From an uncultured Archangium sp. (GTDB lineage Bacteria; Myxococcota; Myxococcia; Myxococcales; Myxococcaceae), in NCBI GenBank assembly GCA_903905455.1, contig CAIVGN010000129.1, positions 1 to 64,000 on the forward strand: a stretch of DNA of 64,000 nt, in the 5' to 3' direction. Below are positions 16,478-25,063 of the stretch, in pieces. The notes beneath the pieces were generated by a model that saw only the letters and a list, made by a program, of their open reading frames with translations, had not been told where the DNA came from and did not search any database. The translations under genes and the position numbers were made by a program. How positions within the stretch are numbered: position 1 is the first letter of the stretch; every line of letters begins with the position of its first letter.

Positions 16478-18283
16478 TCAGGCCGAGGTCGTCATGCGCA
16501 GCACTTCTTCGAAGGTCGTTTCTCCGAAGGCCAGCTTGCGCACCGCGGCCTCTCGAAGTGTCTGCAGACCCTCTTTCCGGGCGATCTCCGCGAGCTGCTC
16601 GGGGGCCGCCTTGCGGGCGATGCCCTGCTTGAGCTCCTTGGTGGCCGAGAGGATCTCGAAGACCGCGGTGCGGCCGAAGTACCCCGTGCCACGGCACTTC
16701 ACGCACCCCAGGCCCTTGGCGAAGCGAGGCCCTCCCGGGACAGGGGGAATGGGGGCACCCAGGGCCGCGAACTGCGCGGCGTCGAGGGTCACTGGCTGCG
16801 AACACTTGGCGCACACCTTGCGAACCAGCCGCTGGGCCATCACCCCCAGCAACGCCGAGCTGAGCAGGAACGAGGGCACCTGGAGATCCTCGAGGCGGCT
16901 GATGGCCCCCAGCGCGTCGTTGGTGTGCAGGGTCGAGAGCACGAGGTGGCCGGTGAGCGCCGACTGCACGGCGTTCTCGGCCGTCTCCGCGTCACGGATC
17001 TCGCCCACCATGATGATGTCCGGGTCCTGCCGCAGGATGTGGCGAAGCGCGTTGGCGAAGTCGAGCCCCAGCTTGGGCTGCACCTGCACCTGGTTGAAGG
17101 CGTCCCACACCATCTCGATGGGGTCCTCGATGGTGGTGACGTTCACGTCCGGGCCGGCGAGCGCCTTGAGCGCCGAGTAGAGCGTGGTGGTCTTGCCGCT
17201 GCCGGTAGGGCCGGTGACCAGGATGAGCCCGTGGGGCTCTCCGATCCACGACTCGAAGACGTGCTTCTCGGCCGGCTCGAAGCCCAGCTGCGCGACGTCG
17301 ACCACCAGGCTCTCGGGATCGAAGATGCGCAAGACCACCTTCTCGCCGAAGGCCGTGGGCAGCGTGGAGACGCGGATCTCGATCTCCCGGCCCTCGCGTT
17401 CGACCTTGATGCGCCCGTCTTGCGGCTTGCGCTTCTCGGAAATGTCCAGCCGCGAGATGGTCTTCACGCGCGCCACGATGGGCCCGTGGAGCAGCGCCGG
17501 CAGCGAGTAGACCTTGTGCAGCACGCCGTCGATGCGCAGCCGCACCACCGATGCGTCGCGCTTGGGCTCGAGATGCACGTCGCTGGCCCGGTTGTCGAAG
17601 GCGTAGCGCAGCAGGTAGTCGACGGCCTGGATGACCGGGCGATCCCCCGCGTCGAGCTCGCGCCCCGACGACAGCGAGACCAGCTGCTCGAAGTTGGTGA
17701 TGCCCTGGGTCGAGTCGGCGTGCTCCACCGCGGCCGCGGCCAGGGTGCGCTTGAAGCCGTAGACGTCGGCGATGCCCTTGAGGATGTCGGCCTTCGCCGA
17801 GAGCACCGGCACGATGGGCGTGCCCGCCAGCCGCTCGAGGTTCTCGAAGAGCTCGCGGTCGAAGGGGTTGGCGACGGCGATGATCAACGGCACGCCGGGG
17901 CTGCTGGCGCCCTCGAGCGCGAGAATGCAGTGCTTCTGCGCGTAGGGCTTCGAGACCGTCTTGGCCGCGAGGTTCATGTCGAGCTTGAGCGGGTCGATCT
18001 TCCGGTAGCCCACCCCCGCGGCCTGCGCCGCCAGCTCGGTGATGCGGTCCTGGTCGAGGAGCTCGGCCGGGCGATCGGCGCGCTGCAACATGAACCCGGC
18101 GACGATCTCCACCGGGGACACCGCGTAGCGATCGTTGCCCGAGGCCTTCACCACCCGCGCCCGCACCAGCGATTCCTTGCCGCCCACGTCGGAGGCCTGC
18201 TGCGCGCTCATCGCCCGCCCGGAGACCAGCACCTCCAGCAGCCACGGCAGCGAGAAGTCCTGCGCGCGCCTGGGGTCGCTCAC
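16478..18283 (-). CDS. GspE/PilB-family secretion or pilus assembly ATPase
   Basis: Hexameric ATPase of type II secretion or type IV pilus machines, 601 residues. An N-terminal MshEN-like region (about 75-230) includes GVGYRKIDPLKLDMNLA. The ATPase core has the Walker A loop GPTGSGKTTTLYSAL, Asp box TIEDPIE, Walker B GEIRDAETAENA and His box TGHLVLSTLHTNDA. Near the C-terminus two CxxC pairs (CAKC, CVKC) form the zinc knuckle typical of GspE and PilB. The GTG start overlaps the upstream metalloprotease stop by 4 bases. No other secretion-machine gene is adjacent. Confidence 0.92.
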   Translation of the reverse strand: MSDPRRAQDFSLPWLLEVLVSGRAMSAQQASDVGGKESLVRARVVKASGNDRYAVSPVEIVAGFMLQRADRPAELLDQDRITELAAQAAGVGYRKIDPLKLDMNLAAKTVSKPYAQKHCILALEGASSPGVPLIIAVANPFDRELFENLERLAGTPIVPVLSAKADILKGIADVYGFKRTLAAAAVEHADSTQGITNFEQLVSLSSGRELDAGDRPVIQAVDYLLRYAFDNRASDVHLEPKRDASVVRLRIDGVLHKVYSLPALLHGPIVARVKTISRLDISEKRKPQDGRIKVEREGREIEIRVSTLPTAFGEKVVLRIFDPESLVVDVAQLGFEPAEKHVFESWIGEPHGLILVTGPTGSGKTTTLYSALKALAGPDVNVTTIEDPIEMVWDAFNQVQVQPKLGLDFANALRHILRQDPDIIMVGEIRDAETAENAVQSALTGHLVLSTLHTNDALGAISRLEDLQVPSFLLSSALLGVMAQRLVRKVCAKCSQPVTLDAAQFAALGAPIPPVPGGPRFAKGLGCVKCRGTGYFGRTAVFEILSATKELKQGIARKAAPEQLAEIARKEGLQTLREAAVRKLAFGETTFEEVLRMTTSA

Positions 18284-20019
18284 GGCCCCCGCCAGGCGCG
18301 GCGCCGGCGCAGCACGCTCAACAGCCCCAGCGCCGCGAGGCCGAGCGCCGGGTCGACGCTGGTGCAGCCACAGCCACCGCTGCCACCCGAACCCGTGCCT
18401 GCGTCCTTCGGGATCACGATCACCGGCTTGCCCGCGTCGGGTAGGTTGCACAGCGAGCCGCAGCCGGCGTCGGTCTCCGGCGCGTAGCACTCGCCCAGCG
18501 TGCAGTACTGGCCCACGGGACAGTTGTTGTCGCCGGTGCACCCCGGCTGGCAGCCCTTGCCCACCGCGGTGTCGGCGCAGCGCAGCCCGGCGGGACAGGT
18601 CAGGGGCCCGGTGCACTCGCGCAGGCAGAACAGCTCGCCGCGCGTGCCGGGCGTGCAGATCGACCCGGCCGGGCACATGCCGCAGCCACGGCCACAGCTC
18701 TGGGTGCACTGCTTCACCGTGCTCGTGGAGTCGGTGGCGCGGCAGCTCTGCCCCAACCCGCAGTCGGCGTCTCGCGTGCAGCCGTCGCCGATCTGCGCCC
18801 CGATGCTCTGGCGATCCACGCACAGGCCATCGCAGGTGCGGCAGCCCTGGGCCGCGGTGTTGGCGCAGTCGGTGTCGGCATAGCAGCGGGGAATGCACAC
18901 GCCGGTGGTGCCGACGGCGTCGATCGGCGCGCAGGCATACTGGGCGCGACAGTCGGCGAAGCCCACGCGGCAGCTCTGCGCGCACCGCAGGCCGGTGTCG
19001 AGCGGCACGCAGGTCGAGCCCGCCGGGCACGCCGGGTCACCGACCTCGCACGACTGGGTACAATAGCCGTCGACCCAGGCGGTGTTCCCGTTGGCCGCCG
19101 GCTCCGGGGGGCGACAGCGCGCGAAGGAGTTGTTGCAGTCGGCGTTCTGCACGCAGGCCTTGCCCACCTCGGTCACCGCGCTGCCCGGGAGCAGGCAGGC
19201 CCCGGTGTAGCCCGCGAAGGCCATGGACGACTGGCAGGTGAACGGCACGTCGCAGTTGGCGTTGGTGTTCACCGCGCAGCCGGCGGTGCACAGCTTGAGC
19301 GTCAGGCCCCCGGTGGTGGGCTGCAGCAGGCACTTGTCGGTGCCCGTCAGGCAGCCGCCGTCCCCCAGGCAGGCCGCCCCGCTCGCGCCCGGCAACGGGT
19401 AGCGGTTGCAGAGCATGGTCACGTCGGTGGGGGTCAGCACGCGGACCGACTCCCCGGGGCTCACCACCTGGTCCATCACCGCGTCGTAGGGAACGAAGTG
19501 CCCCAGGCCCAGGCAGTGCCCGGCCTCGTGGAGCGCCACGGTCTCGAGATCCATGGTGTCGGCCGGGGTCACCGGGTCGGTCGACCACTGGGTGTTGAAG
19601 GCGTTGAAGTAGGTGTCACACGTCTGGAGCACCCCGGCGTAGGCGCGGGGCATGGTGATGCCCACGATGAAGCCCGCGTACCCAAAGAGTTCCTTGGCGT
19701 CGGCGTCGTTGGTCAGCATCCAGATCGGCGCCACCGAGGCCGAGTCGATGGTCGAGACCGGGTTGGGCACCGCGCCCCCCGAGGGCCCCAGCGAGCGGGT
19801 CTTCACCGTCGCGCACTGCACCGCGTTCCAGCTCGCCCAGGCGCGCTCGACGGTGTTCTGCATCACCGTGTAGTCGACGCCCGCGGGGCGGTTGCTGCGC
19901 GAGTCGACGTAGAAGGGGAAGGGCTGCGCGGCGTTGCTGAGCATCTTGAACGGCAGGTAGTCGTCGGCCCGCGCGGAGAGCGAACCGAAGCACAGGGCCA
20001 GCACCCAGAGCTGCTTCAT
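18280..20019 (-). CDS. secreted matrixin-like metalloprotease with Cys-rich repeats and MYXO-CTERM tail
   Basis: A 579-residue exported protein. Signal peptide at 1-18 (MKQLWVLALCFGSLSARA). The metzincin zinc site HEAGHCLGLGH spans 164-174, with a candidate Met-turn at VMDQ (181-184). A long Cys-rich region (about 205-535) of repeated knots follows, then a Gly/Ser linker and the MYXO-CTERM signal: GGCGCTS, a hydrophobic helix and an Arg-rich end. MYXO-CTERM tails are recognised by myxosortases in myxobacteria and give cell-surface anchoring. The substrate is unknown. The ATG at 20019 overlaps the upstream secreted protein's stop, and its own stop overlaps the GspE-like start. Confidence 0.88.
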   Translation of the reverse strand: MKQLWVLALCFGSLSARADDYLPFKMLSNAAQPFPFYVDSRSNRPAGVDYTVMQNTVERAWASWNAVQCATVKTRSLGPSGGAVPNPVSTIDSASVAPIWMLTNDADAKELFGYAGFIVGITMPRAYAGVLQTCDTYFNAFNTQWSTDPVTPADTMDLETVALHEAGHCLGLGHFVPYDAVMDQVVSPGESVRVLTPTDVTMLCNRYPLPGASGAACLGDGGCLTGTDKCLLQPTTGGLTLKLCTAGCAVNTNANCDVPFTCQSSMAFAGYTGACLLPGSAVTEVGKACVQNADCNNSFARCRPPEPAANGNTAWVDGYCTQSCEVGDPACPAGSTCVPLDTGLRCAQSCRVGFADCRAQYACAPIDAVGTTGVCIPRCYADTDCANTAAQGCRTCDGLCVDRQSIGAQIGDGCTRDADCGLGQSCRATDSTSTVKQCTQSCGRGCGMCPAGSICTPGTRGELFCLRECTGPLTCPAGLRCADTAVGKGCQPGCTGDNNCPVGQYCTLGECYAPETDAGCGSLCNLPDAGKPVIVIPKDAGTGSGGSGGCGCTSVDPALGLAALGLLSVLRRRRAWRGP

Positions 20020-20513
20020 CGGGCCGCCCCCGCCGGCATGGCCAGCTCGCCCACCAACTGCGTCAGCGTGCGGCGCCCCCACTTGCCGGTCTTCAGGTCC
20101 TGCACCAGCACGTCTTCGCCCGCGACCTCGAGCTTGCCCGCGCCCATGGCCACGAGGTGGCAGCGATCGACGGCCAGGCGGCAGCGCAAGAACACCACCG
20201 CCGTCTCGCCCAGGTAGAACTTCGCGTCCCCGGGGATCTCCATCGACGTCGCGCCCACCGTGCCGCCGATCTGAACGATGGTGAGCTCGGCGGGGCCCGT
20301 GCCGCGCAGGTTCGTGCCCACCGCGACCGTGGTGTACGTCTTGATCGGGAACTGCGCCCCCGGCGTCTCCTCGACGCGCTGCGAGAGCACCTGCACGAGG
20401 GCCACGCGGTCGGCCTGCTCCGCGCGCTGCAACAAGGTGTGGGGCAGCAGGGTCGTCGCGATGGCGACGGTGGGCAGGGCGAGGAGCCCCGCGAGCAGAC
20501 GAATGGGTCGCAT
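20016..20513 (-). CDS. uncharacterised secreted protein
   Basis: A 165-residue protein with an N-terminal signal (MRPIRLLAGLLALPTVAIA) and a predicted small beta-rich body. I do not recognise the family. It contains only two cysteines (in FLRCRLAVDRC) and no catalytic motif. The 4-base ATGA overlap with the matrixin gene suggests a joint function, such as an inhibitor, chaperone or partner of the protease. That is inference from position. Confidence 0.72.
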   Translation of the reverse strand: MRPIRLLAGLLALPTVAIATTLLPHTLLQRAEQADRVALVQVLSQRVEETPGAQFPIKTYTTVAVGTNLRGTGPAELTIVQIGGTVGATSMEIPGDAKFYLGETAVVFLRCRLAVDRCHLVAMGAGKLEVAGEDVLVQDLKTGKWGRRTLTQLVGELAMPAGAAR

Positions 20514-20526
20514 ACGGACCTGGAGC

Positions 20527-21315
20527 CTAGCCCGTCAGCGCCTCGAGCGCGGCATCGACCACGGCGTCGGCCGAAGTACCGCGCGCCGTCGCGTACACCT
20601 CCACACCCAGCGACTGCAGCGCCTCGGCGGCCGCGGGGCTGCTGGCCACCACGCGCAGCCCCAGGGGCACGGCGAGCACCGGCCCAGCCAGCGGCGCGTG
20701 CTGCTCGTTGGGCCCACAGCACGATTCACTGGGCGGGTGCTGCACCGGCGCGCCCCGCGTCAGCTCGGCCCAGGCCTCACCGGCCGCCGCCGAATGAACG
20801 ATCACCACCCGGGCCTCGTTCGCCAGGGCCGCGTCGACCGCGGGCGCCCGGGTGAGGATCTCCACCAGCGAGAAGTGCAGGCCCGCAGCGTCGAGCGACT
20901 CCACGAGGATCTCCGGCACCTCGCCCTCGTGGAGCACCAGCACCTCGTCGTCGGCGGTCAGCAGCCCGGAGAGCGCCGAGGTCCACTTGCCGTCGCCCGG
21001 CACGCGCACCACCCCGCCCTGCCGCCCGATGACCCGGGCCGTCGCCGCGTCGGAGGCCAGCCACTGCACCTTGCGCAGCCGGTTCCGCGTGCCGGCGCCG
21101 TTCACCGCCTCGAGAAACGCCCGCACCGGGGCCCGGCCGATGGCGATGATCCACGTCAGCCGCTGCAGCTGCTCGGCGACCGCGCGCAGCCCCAGGGGGA
21201 GCTCCGGGGCGACCGGGACCACCGGCAGGAAGCAGGGCTCGTGGCCCTCTTCTTCGAGGAGAAACGCGAGATCGCGCGCCTGGTCAGGCGGCGTGAGCAG
21301 CAGCACCTGGGCCAC
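20527..21315 (-). CDS. hemD: uroporphyrinogen-III synthase-like protein
   Basis: A 262-residue protein with the two-lobed pattern of HemD, which closes and inverts ring D of the tetrapyrrole in heme and cobalamin synthesis. Supporting segments are LLLTPPDQARDLAFLLEEEGH at the start, a central KVQWLASDAATARV and the C-terminal VVASSPAAAEALQSLGVEVYATA, which resembles the domain that ends HemD proteins. HemD is poorly conserved, so the call rests on overall pattern. A 20-residue Cys-containing insertion (ESCCGPNEQH) is unusual. The GTG at 21315 begins two bases after the preceding stop. Confidence 0.68.
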   Translation of the reverse strand: MAQVLLLTPPDQARDLAFLLEEEGHEPCFLPVVPVAPELPLGLRAVAEQLQRLTWIIAIGRAPVRAFLEAVNGAGTRNRLRKVQWLASDAATARVIGRQGGVVRVPGDGKWTSALSGLLTADDEVLVLHEGEVPEILVESLDAAGLHFSLVEILTRAPAVDAALANEARVVIVHSAAAGEAWAELTRGAPVQHPPSESCCGPNEQHAPLAGPVLAVPLGLRVVASSPAAAEALQSLGVEVYATARGTSADAVVDAALEALTG

Positions 21316-21317
21316 GG

Positions 21318-21692
21318 CTAGAGCTTGTCGAGAATGAAGGCCGCGAGGAGATCGGCCTCGGGCGACGCCGACTTCTTCTTGGCCTCGGCCTTGGTGGGCG
21401 CGGTGGCGATCACCTCGGTGACGTAGCCCTCGACCACCTCGTAGGCCGTCTCGCCCACGATGCACGAATCGGCGAAGTGCTCGGCTTTCAGGTCGGCCAA
21501 CTGGGCGCTGGTCTTCACCCGGCCCAGCAGCCCCTGCACGTCTTCACCCGAAAGCAGCTTCTGGAAGTGAACCGCGGGCGCGACGGGGTGGGAGGTCTTC
21601 CCCTCGGAGACGACGAGCTTGCCGTCGAGGAGATCGGCCTTCTCGGCCACCGACCAGTCCTCCAGCGTCTTGTGCGGCAGAAAGAGCTTCAC
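21318..21692 (-). CDS. uncharacterised protein upstream of hemD
   Basis: A 124-residue soluble protein beginning MKLFLPHKTLEDWSVAEKADL. There is no signal peptide, membrane segment or recognised motif. It lies 2 bases from the hemD-like gene and is first in the minus-strand series running to 13358. It faces the thioredoxin gene across a 60-base divergent spacer. The Lys-rich stretch KAEAKKKSASPE near the C-terminus suggests a flexible linker. No function can be assigned. Confidence 0.7.
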   Translation of the reverse strand: MKLFLPHKTLEDWSVAEKADLLDGKLVVSEGKTSHPVAPAVHFQKLLSGEDVQGLLGRVKTSAQLADLKAEHFADSCIVGETAYEVVEGYVTEVIATAPTKAEAKKKSASPEADLLAAFILDKL

Positions 21693-21730
21693 GTGCGTTC
21701 CTCTTTTTCACTGCCCTGCGTAGTGCGGTC

Positions 21731-21748
21731 TTGGGTATTAAATCCCAA
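21731..21748. promoter_or_regulatory. AT-rich palindrome upstream of thioredoxin, possible promoter -10 or operator
   Basis: TTGGG and CCCAA form 5-base arms around TATTAAAT in the 60-base gap between the divergent genes. TATTAA (21736-21741) could be a -10 element for trxA, which would put the transcript start only 3-7 bases before the ATG. No -35 match is seen. Function is inference. Confidence 0.35.
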
Positions 21749-21752
21749 CCCC

Positions 21753-22079
21753 ATGAGCAAAGACACCGTGACCGTCCTCGACGCAACCTTCAAGAGCGAA
21801 GTCATCGACTCGCCCACCCCCGTGCTCGTGGACTTCTGGGCCACCTGGTGCGCCCCCTGTAAGGCCATCGCCCCCGCGCTCGAAGAGCTGGCGACCCAGT
21901 ACAAGGGACAGGTGAAGATCGCCAAGGTCGACGTCGACGACAACCAGCAGATCGCCCAGCAGTACGGGATCCGCTCCATTCCCACGCTCCTCATCTTCAA
22001 GGGCGGCAAGGTGGTCGAGCAGCTCGTGGGGGCGATGCCCAAGTCGAAGCTCGAAGACAGCCTCAAGAAGTTCCTCTGA
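21753..22079 (+). CDS. trxA: thioredoxin
   Basis: Cytoplasmic disulfide reductase of 108 residues, the standard size. The active site is WCAPC (Cys33 and Cys36) instead of the more common WCGPC. The cis-proline loop SIPTLLIFKGG follows at about 73-83. The ATG at 21753 aligns with family N-termini. No Shine-Dalgarno sequence is visible in the bases before it, so initiation may be leaderless. It is followed 22 bases later by mgtE on the same strand. Confidence 0.96.
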   Translation: MSKDTVTVLDATFKSEVIDSPTPVLVDFWATWCAPCKAIAPALEELATQYKGQVKIAKVDVDDNQQIAQQYGIRSIPTLLIFKGGKVVEQLVGAMPKSKLEDSLKKFL

Positions 22080-22101
22080 AGACCGGTCATCGGAGGCTCC
22101 C

Positions 22102-23505
22102 GTGCTCGGTCATCTGCTGAAGCCCGAGTACGAAGAGCTGATCCGCAAGAAGGACTGGGAGTCCCTGCGGATCGCCTTCGAGGAGGTCGACCCCGCCGAC
22201 ATCGCCGAGATCCTCGAAGATCTCCCCGCCGCCGACTCGGGCGTCATCTTCCGCATCCTGCCCCGCGACTCCGCGGGCGTGGCCTTCGAGTACCTGCCGC
22301 TCGACCAGCAGACCGAAATCGTCCAGACGCTCGGGAGCGAACAGCTCAAGAACGTGCTCAACGAGATGGCCCCCGACGACCGCACGCGCCTCTTCGAGGA
22401 GCTGCCCGCCGAGGTGACCAACCGGGCCCTGGAGCAGCTCTCGGCCGAAGAGCTGAAGGTGGCCCGCGAGCTGCTGGGCTACGCCGAGAACTCCGCCGGC
22501 CGCCACATGACCCCGGAGTACCACGCGCTCAAGCCGGGCATGACCGCGCGCGAGGCCCTCGACTCGGTGCGCAAGCACGGCAAGGGCCGCGAGACCCTCA
22601 ACAGCCTCTACATTCTCGACGAGAAGCGCGTGCTGCTGGGCGACCTGCGCCTGGCCGAGCTGGTGATGGCCGAGCCCGACGCCCTGGTGCGCGACCTGCC
22701 CACGCGCGCCCTGGTGGCCATCCCCGCCACCGCCCAGAAGGACGAGATCATCTCGACCTTCGAGAAGTACGACCGGGTCGCGCTCCCGGTGACCGACTCC
22801 CGCGGCGCCATGGTGGGCATCATCACCGCCGACGACGTGCTCGACGTGGCCGAAGAGCAGGCCACCGAAGACATCCAGAAGATGGGCGGCATGGAAGCCC
22901 TCGACGCCCCTTACATGGAGATCGGCGCCTGGGAGATGCTGCGCAAGCGCGGCGGCTGGCTCTCGGTGCTCCTGGTGGGCGAGATGTTGACCACCACCGC
23001 CATGACCCACTTCGAGGGGGCCATCGAGCGGGCCGTGGTGCTCGCACTCTTCGTGCCGCTGATCATCTCGTCGGGCGGCAACTCCGGCAGCCAGGCCACC
23101 TCGATCATCATCCGCGCGCTGGCGGTGCGGGAGATCGACGTGAAGGACTGGTGGCGGGTGCTGGTGCGGGAGCTGCGCAGCGGCACCATGCTCGGGCTGC
23201 TGCTGGGCACCATCGGCATCGTGCGCATCCTCGCGTGGGAAGGGCTGCACACCACCGGCGTGATCCACACCTCGTACGGCGAGCACTACCTGCTCGTGGC
23301 CTTGACCGTGGGCATCAGCCTGATGGGCGTGGTGCTCTTCGGCTCGGTGACCGGCTCGATGCTGCCGTTCCTGCTGCGGCGGCTGGGCTTCGACCCTGCC
23401 ACCGCCTCGGCGCCCTTCGTGGCCACGCTCGTCGACGTGACGGGCATCATCATCTACTTCACCGTCGCGACGATGCTCCTGGGGTCGACGCTGCTCGCGC
23501 CGTGA
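22102..23505 (+). CDS. mgtE: magnesium transporter MgtE
   Basis: Mg2+ channel of the MgtE family, 467 residues. An N-terminal superhelical domain (about 15-130, e.g. EVDPADIAEILEDLPAADSG) leads to a CBS pair (about 135-255), then five membrane helices (about 275-467) including the pore segment SSGGNSGSQATSIIIRAL. The cytosolic domains gate the channel by sensing Mg2+. The GTG start at 22102 is supported by GGAGG about 6 bases upstream. Its 3' end overlaps the convergent ribD gene by 47 bases. Confidence 0.95.
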   Translation: MLGHLLKPEYEELIRKKDWESLRIAFEEVDPADIAEILEDLPAADSGVIFRILPRDSAGVAFEYLPLDQQTEIVQTLGSEQLKNVLNEMAPDDRTRLFEELPAEVTNRALEQLSAEELKVARELLGYAENSAGRHMTPEYHALKPGMTAREALDSVRKHGKGRETLNSLYILDEKRVLLGDLRLAELVMAEPDALVRDLPTRALVAIPATAQKDEIISTFEKYDRVALPVTDSRGAMVGIITADDVLDVAEEQATEDIQKMGGMEALDAPYMEIGAWEMLRKRGGWLSVLLVGEMLTTTAMTHFEGAIERAVVLALFVPLIISSGGNSGSQATSIIIRALAVREIDVKDWWRVLVRELRSGTMLGLLLGTIGIVRILAWEGLHTTGVIHTSYGEHYLLVALTVGISLMGVVLFGSVTGSMLPFLLRRLGFDPATASAPFVATLVDVTGIIIYFTVATMLLGSTLLAP

Positions 23506-24571
23506 TCATCAGGTCGGGCCCCACGCGCACGGCGTCGAGCGACTCGAAGCACAGCGCCTTGGCGGGGTCCTTCACCCCCAGGGCGCCCGACCAGGTGAGC
23601 CCGCCCTTGCCGAACAGCTTGGGCGCCATGAACAGCACCAGCTCGTCGACCAGCCCGGCCTCGAGGAACGCGCCGTGCACGCTCGCGCCGCCCTCGACCA
23701 GCACGTGCAGCACGCCCGCCTTGACCAGCCGCGCCAGCAGGGCCTCGAGCCGCAGCTTTCCCTTGCCGCCCGGCATCTGCCAGATCTCCACGCCCCGCCG
23801 GGTGAACAGTTGGGCGCGCTTCGAGCCCTCGGGCTCCAGCGTGGCCACCACCGTGCGCGCGGCCGAGGTGTCGTAGATCTTCGCGCGCGGGCTGGTGCGC
23901 AGGAACGGGTCGAGCACCACGCGCAGCGCGTTGCGCCCGCCGCTGGGCAGCCGCGTCGTCAGCACGGGGTCGTCGATCTCCACCGTCGAGGCGCCGACGA
24001 CGATCGCGTCGACCATGTCCCGCAGCTGGTGCGCCGCGCGCCGTGACTCTTCGGAGGTGATCCACTTCGACTTGCCGGTGGAGGTCGCCAGCTGGCCGTC
24101 GAGCGTCAGGCCCGCCTTGGCCGTCACCCACGGCAGCGCGTGCCGCATCGCCTTGAAGAAGGGCCGGTTGAGCGCCTCGGCGGCGACCTGCAGCACCTGG
24201 CCCGTGACCTCGAGGCCCGCCTCCTGGAGCCGCCTGGCGCCCTTGCCGTCGACCACCGGGTTGGGGTCGGTGGAGGCGTAGACCACGCGCTTGATGCCCG
24301 CGGCGATGATCGCCTCGGTGCACGGCGGCGTGCGCCCGTGGTGGTTGCACGGCTCGAGGGTCGAGTAGAGCGTCGCGCCCTTCGCCTTCGCGCCGGCCCG
24401 CTGGAGCGCGTTGGCCTCGGCGTGCGGGCCCCCGACGGGCGAGGTGTGGCCGACGGCGATCACCCGCCCGGCCTTGACCACCACCGCGCCGACGGCCGGG
24501 TTGGGGTGGGTGCGCCCGAGGGCCTTCACGGCCTCGGCGAGCGCGAGCGACATGGCGGCTTCGTCGTTCAA
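23459..24571 (-). CDS. ribD: bifunctional riboflavin biosynthesis deaminase/reductase RibD
   Basis: Catalyses the second and third steps of riboflavin synthesis. The 370-residue protein has an N-terminal cytidine-deaminase-like domain with zinc site HAEANAL and [14 protein letters not shown] (about 50-85), and a C-terminal reductase domain (about 150-355) with [12 protein letters not shown] and [12 protein letters not shown]. The TTG start overlaps the nrdR stop by 4 bases. An ATG 18 bases downstream is an alternative. It is the last gene of glyA-nrdR-ribD. Its 3' end runs 47 bases into mgtE. Confidence 0.94.
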   Translation of the reverse strand: MNDEAAMSLALAEAVKALGRTHPNPAVGAVVVKAGRVIAVGHTSPVGGPHAEANALQRAGAKAKGATLYSTLEPCNHHGRTPPCTEAIIAAGIKRVVYASTDPNPVVDGKGARRLQEAGLEVTGQVLQVAAEALNRPFFKAMRHALPWVTAKAGLTLDGQLATSTGKSKWITSEESRRAAHQLRDMVDAIVVGASTVEIDDPVLTTRLPSGGRNALRVVLDPFLRTSPRAKIYDTSAARTVVATLEPEGSKRAQLFTRRGVEIWQMPGGKGKLRLEALLARLVKAGVLHVLVEGGASVHGAFLEAGLVDELVLFMAPKLFGKGGLTWSGALGVKDPAKALCFESLDAVRVGPDLMITARAASTPGASSRR

Positions 24572-25059
24572 CCTTTGCCCTTCTTCAGCTCACCGGCCTT
24601 CTTCGCCTGGCCCTGGATGATGTCCTTCAGCTCGTCCATGAACTCCGCGATGTCGCGGAAGCTCCGGTACACCGAGGCGAAGCGCACGTAGGCCACCTCG
24701 TCGAGGGCCGGCAGCCGCTCCATCACGATGGTCCCGATGGTGGTCGAGGGCACTTCCTTCTCGCCCATCTCCTGCAGCCGGCGCTCGATGCCGGTGACCA
24801 ACTGCTCGAGCTGGTCGGCCGACACGGGGCGCTTCTCACAGGCCTTCTTCAGGCCCGCGAGCAGCTTGTCGCGATCGAAGCCCTCGCGCCGACCGTCCTT
24901 CTTCACCACCAGCGGGTTCAGCTCTTCGACCCGCTCGTAGGTCGTGAAGCGACGCTTGCAGGTCTCACACTCACGACGACGGCGAATGATGGTGCCTTCC
25001 GCGGAATCGCGGGAGTCCATCACGCGGGTGTCGACCGCCGGACAGAAGGGACAGCGCAT
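24568..25059 (-). CDS. nrdR: transcriptional repressor NrdR
   Basis: ATP-cone repressor of ribonucleotide reductase genes, 163 residues. The zinc ribbon (1-45) has CPFC and CETC pairs with [17 protein letters not shown], and the ATP-cone spans about 46-140 ([24 protein letters not shown]). The protein is complete and has the usual family length. It sits between glyA (4-base gap) and ribD (overlap), a common bacterial order. A likely target is nrdJ at 60205, which is preceded by NrdR-box-like sites. Confidence 0.97.
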   Translation of the reverse strand: MRCPFCPAVDTRVMDSRDSAEGTIIRRRRECETCKRRFTTYERVEELNPLVVKKDGRREGFDRDKLLAGLKKACEKRPVSADQLEQLVTGIERRLQEMGEKEVPSTTIGTIVMERLPALDEVAYVRFASVYRSFRDIAEFMDELKDIIQGQAKKAGELKKGKG

Positions 25060-25063
25060 CGTC

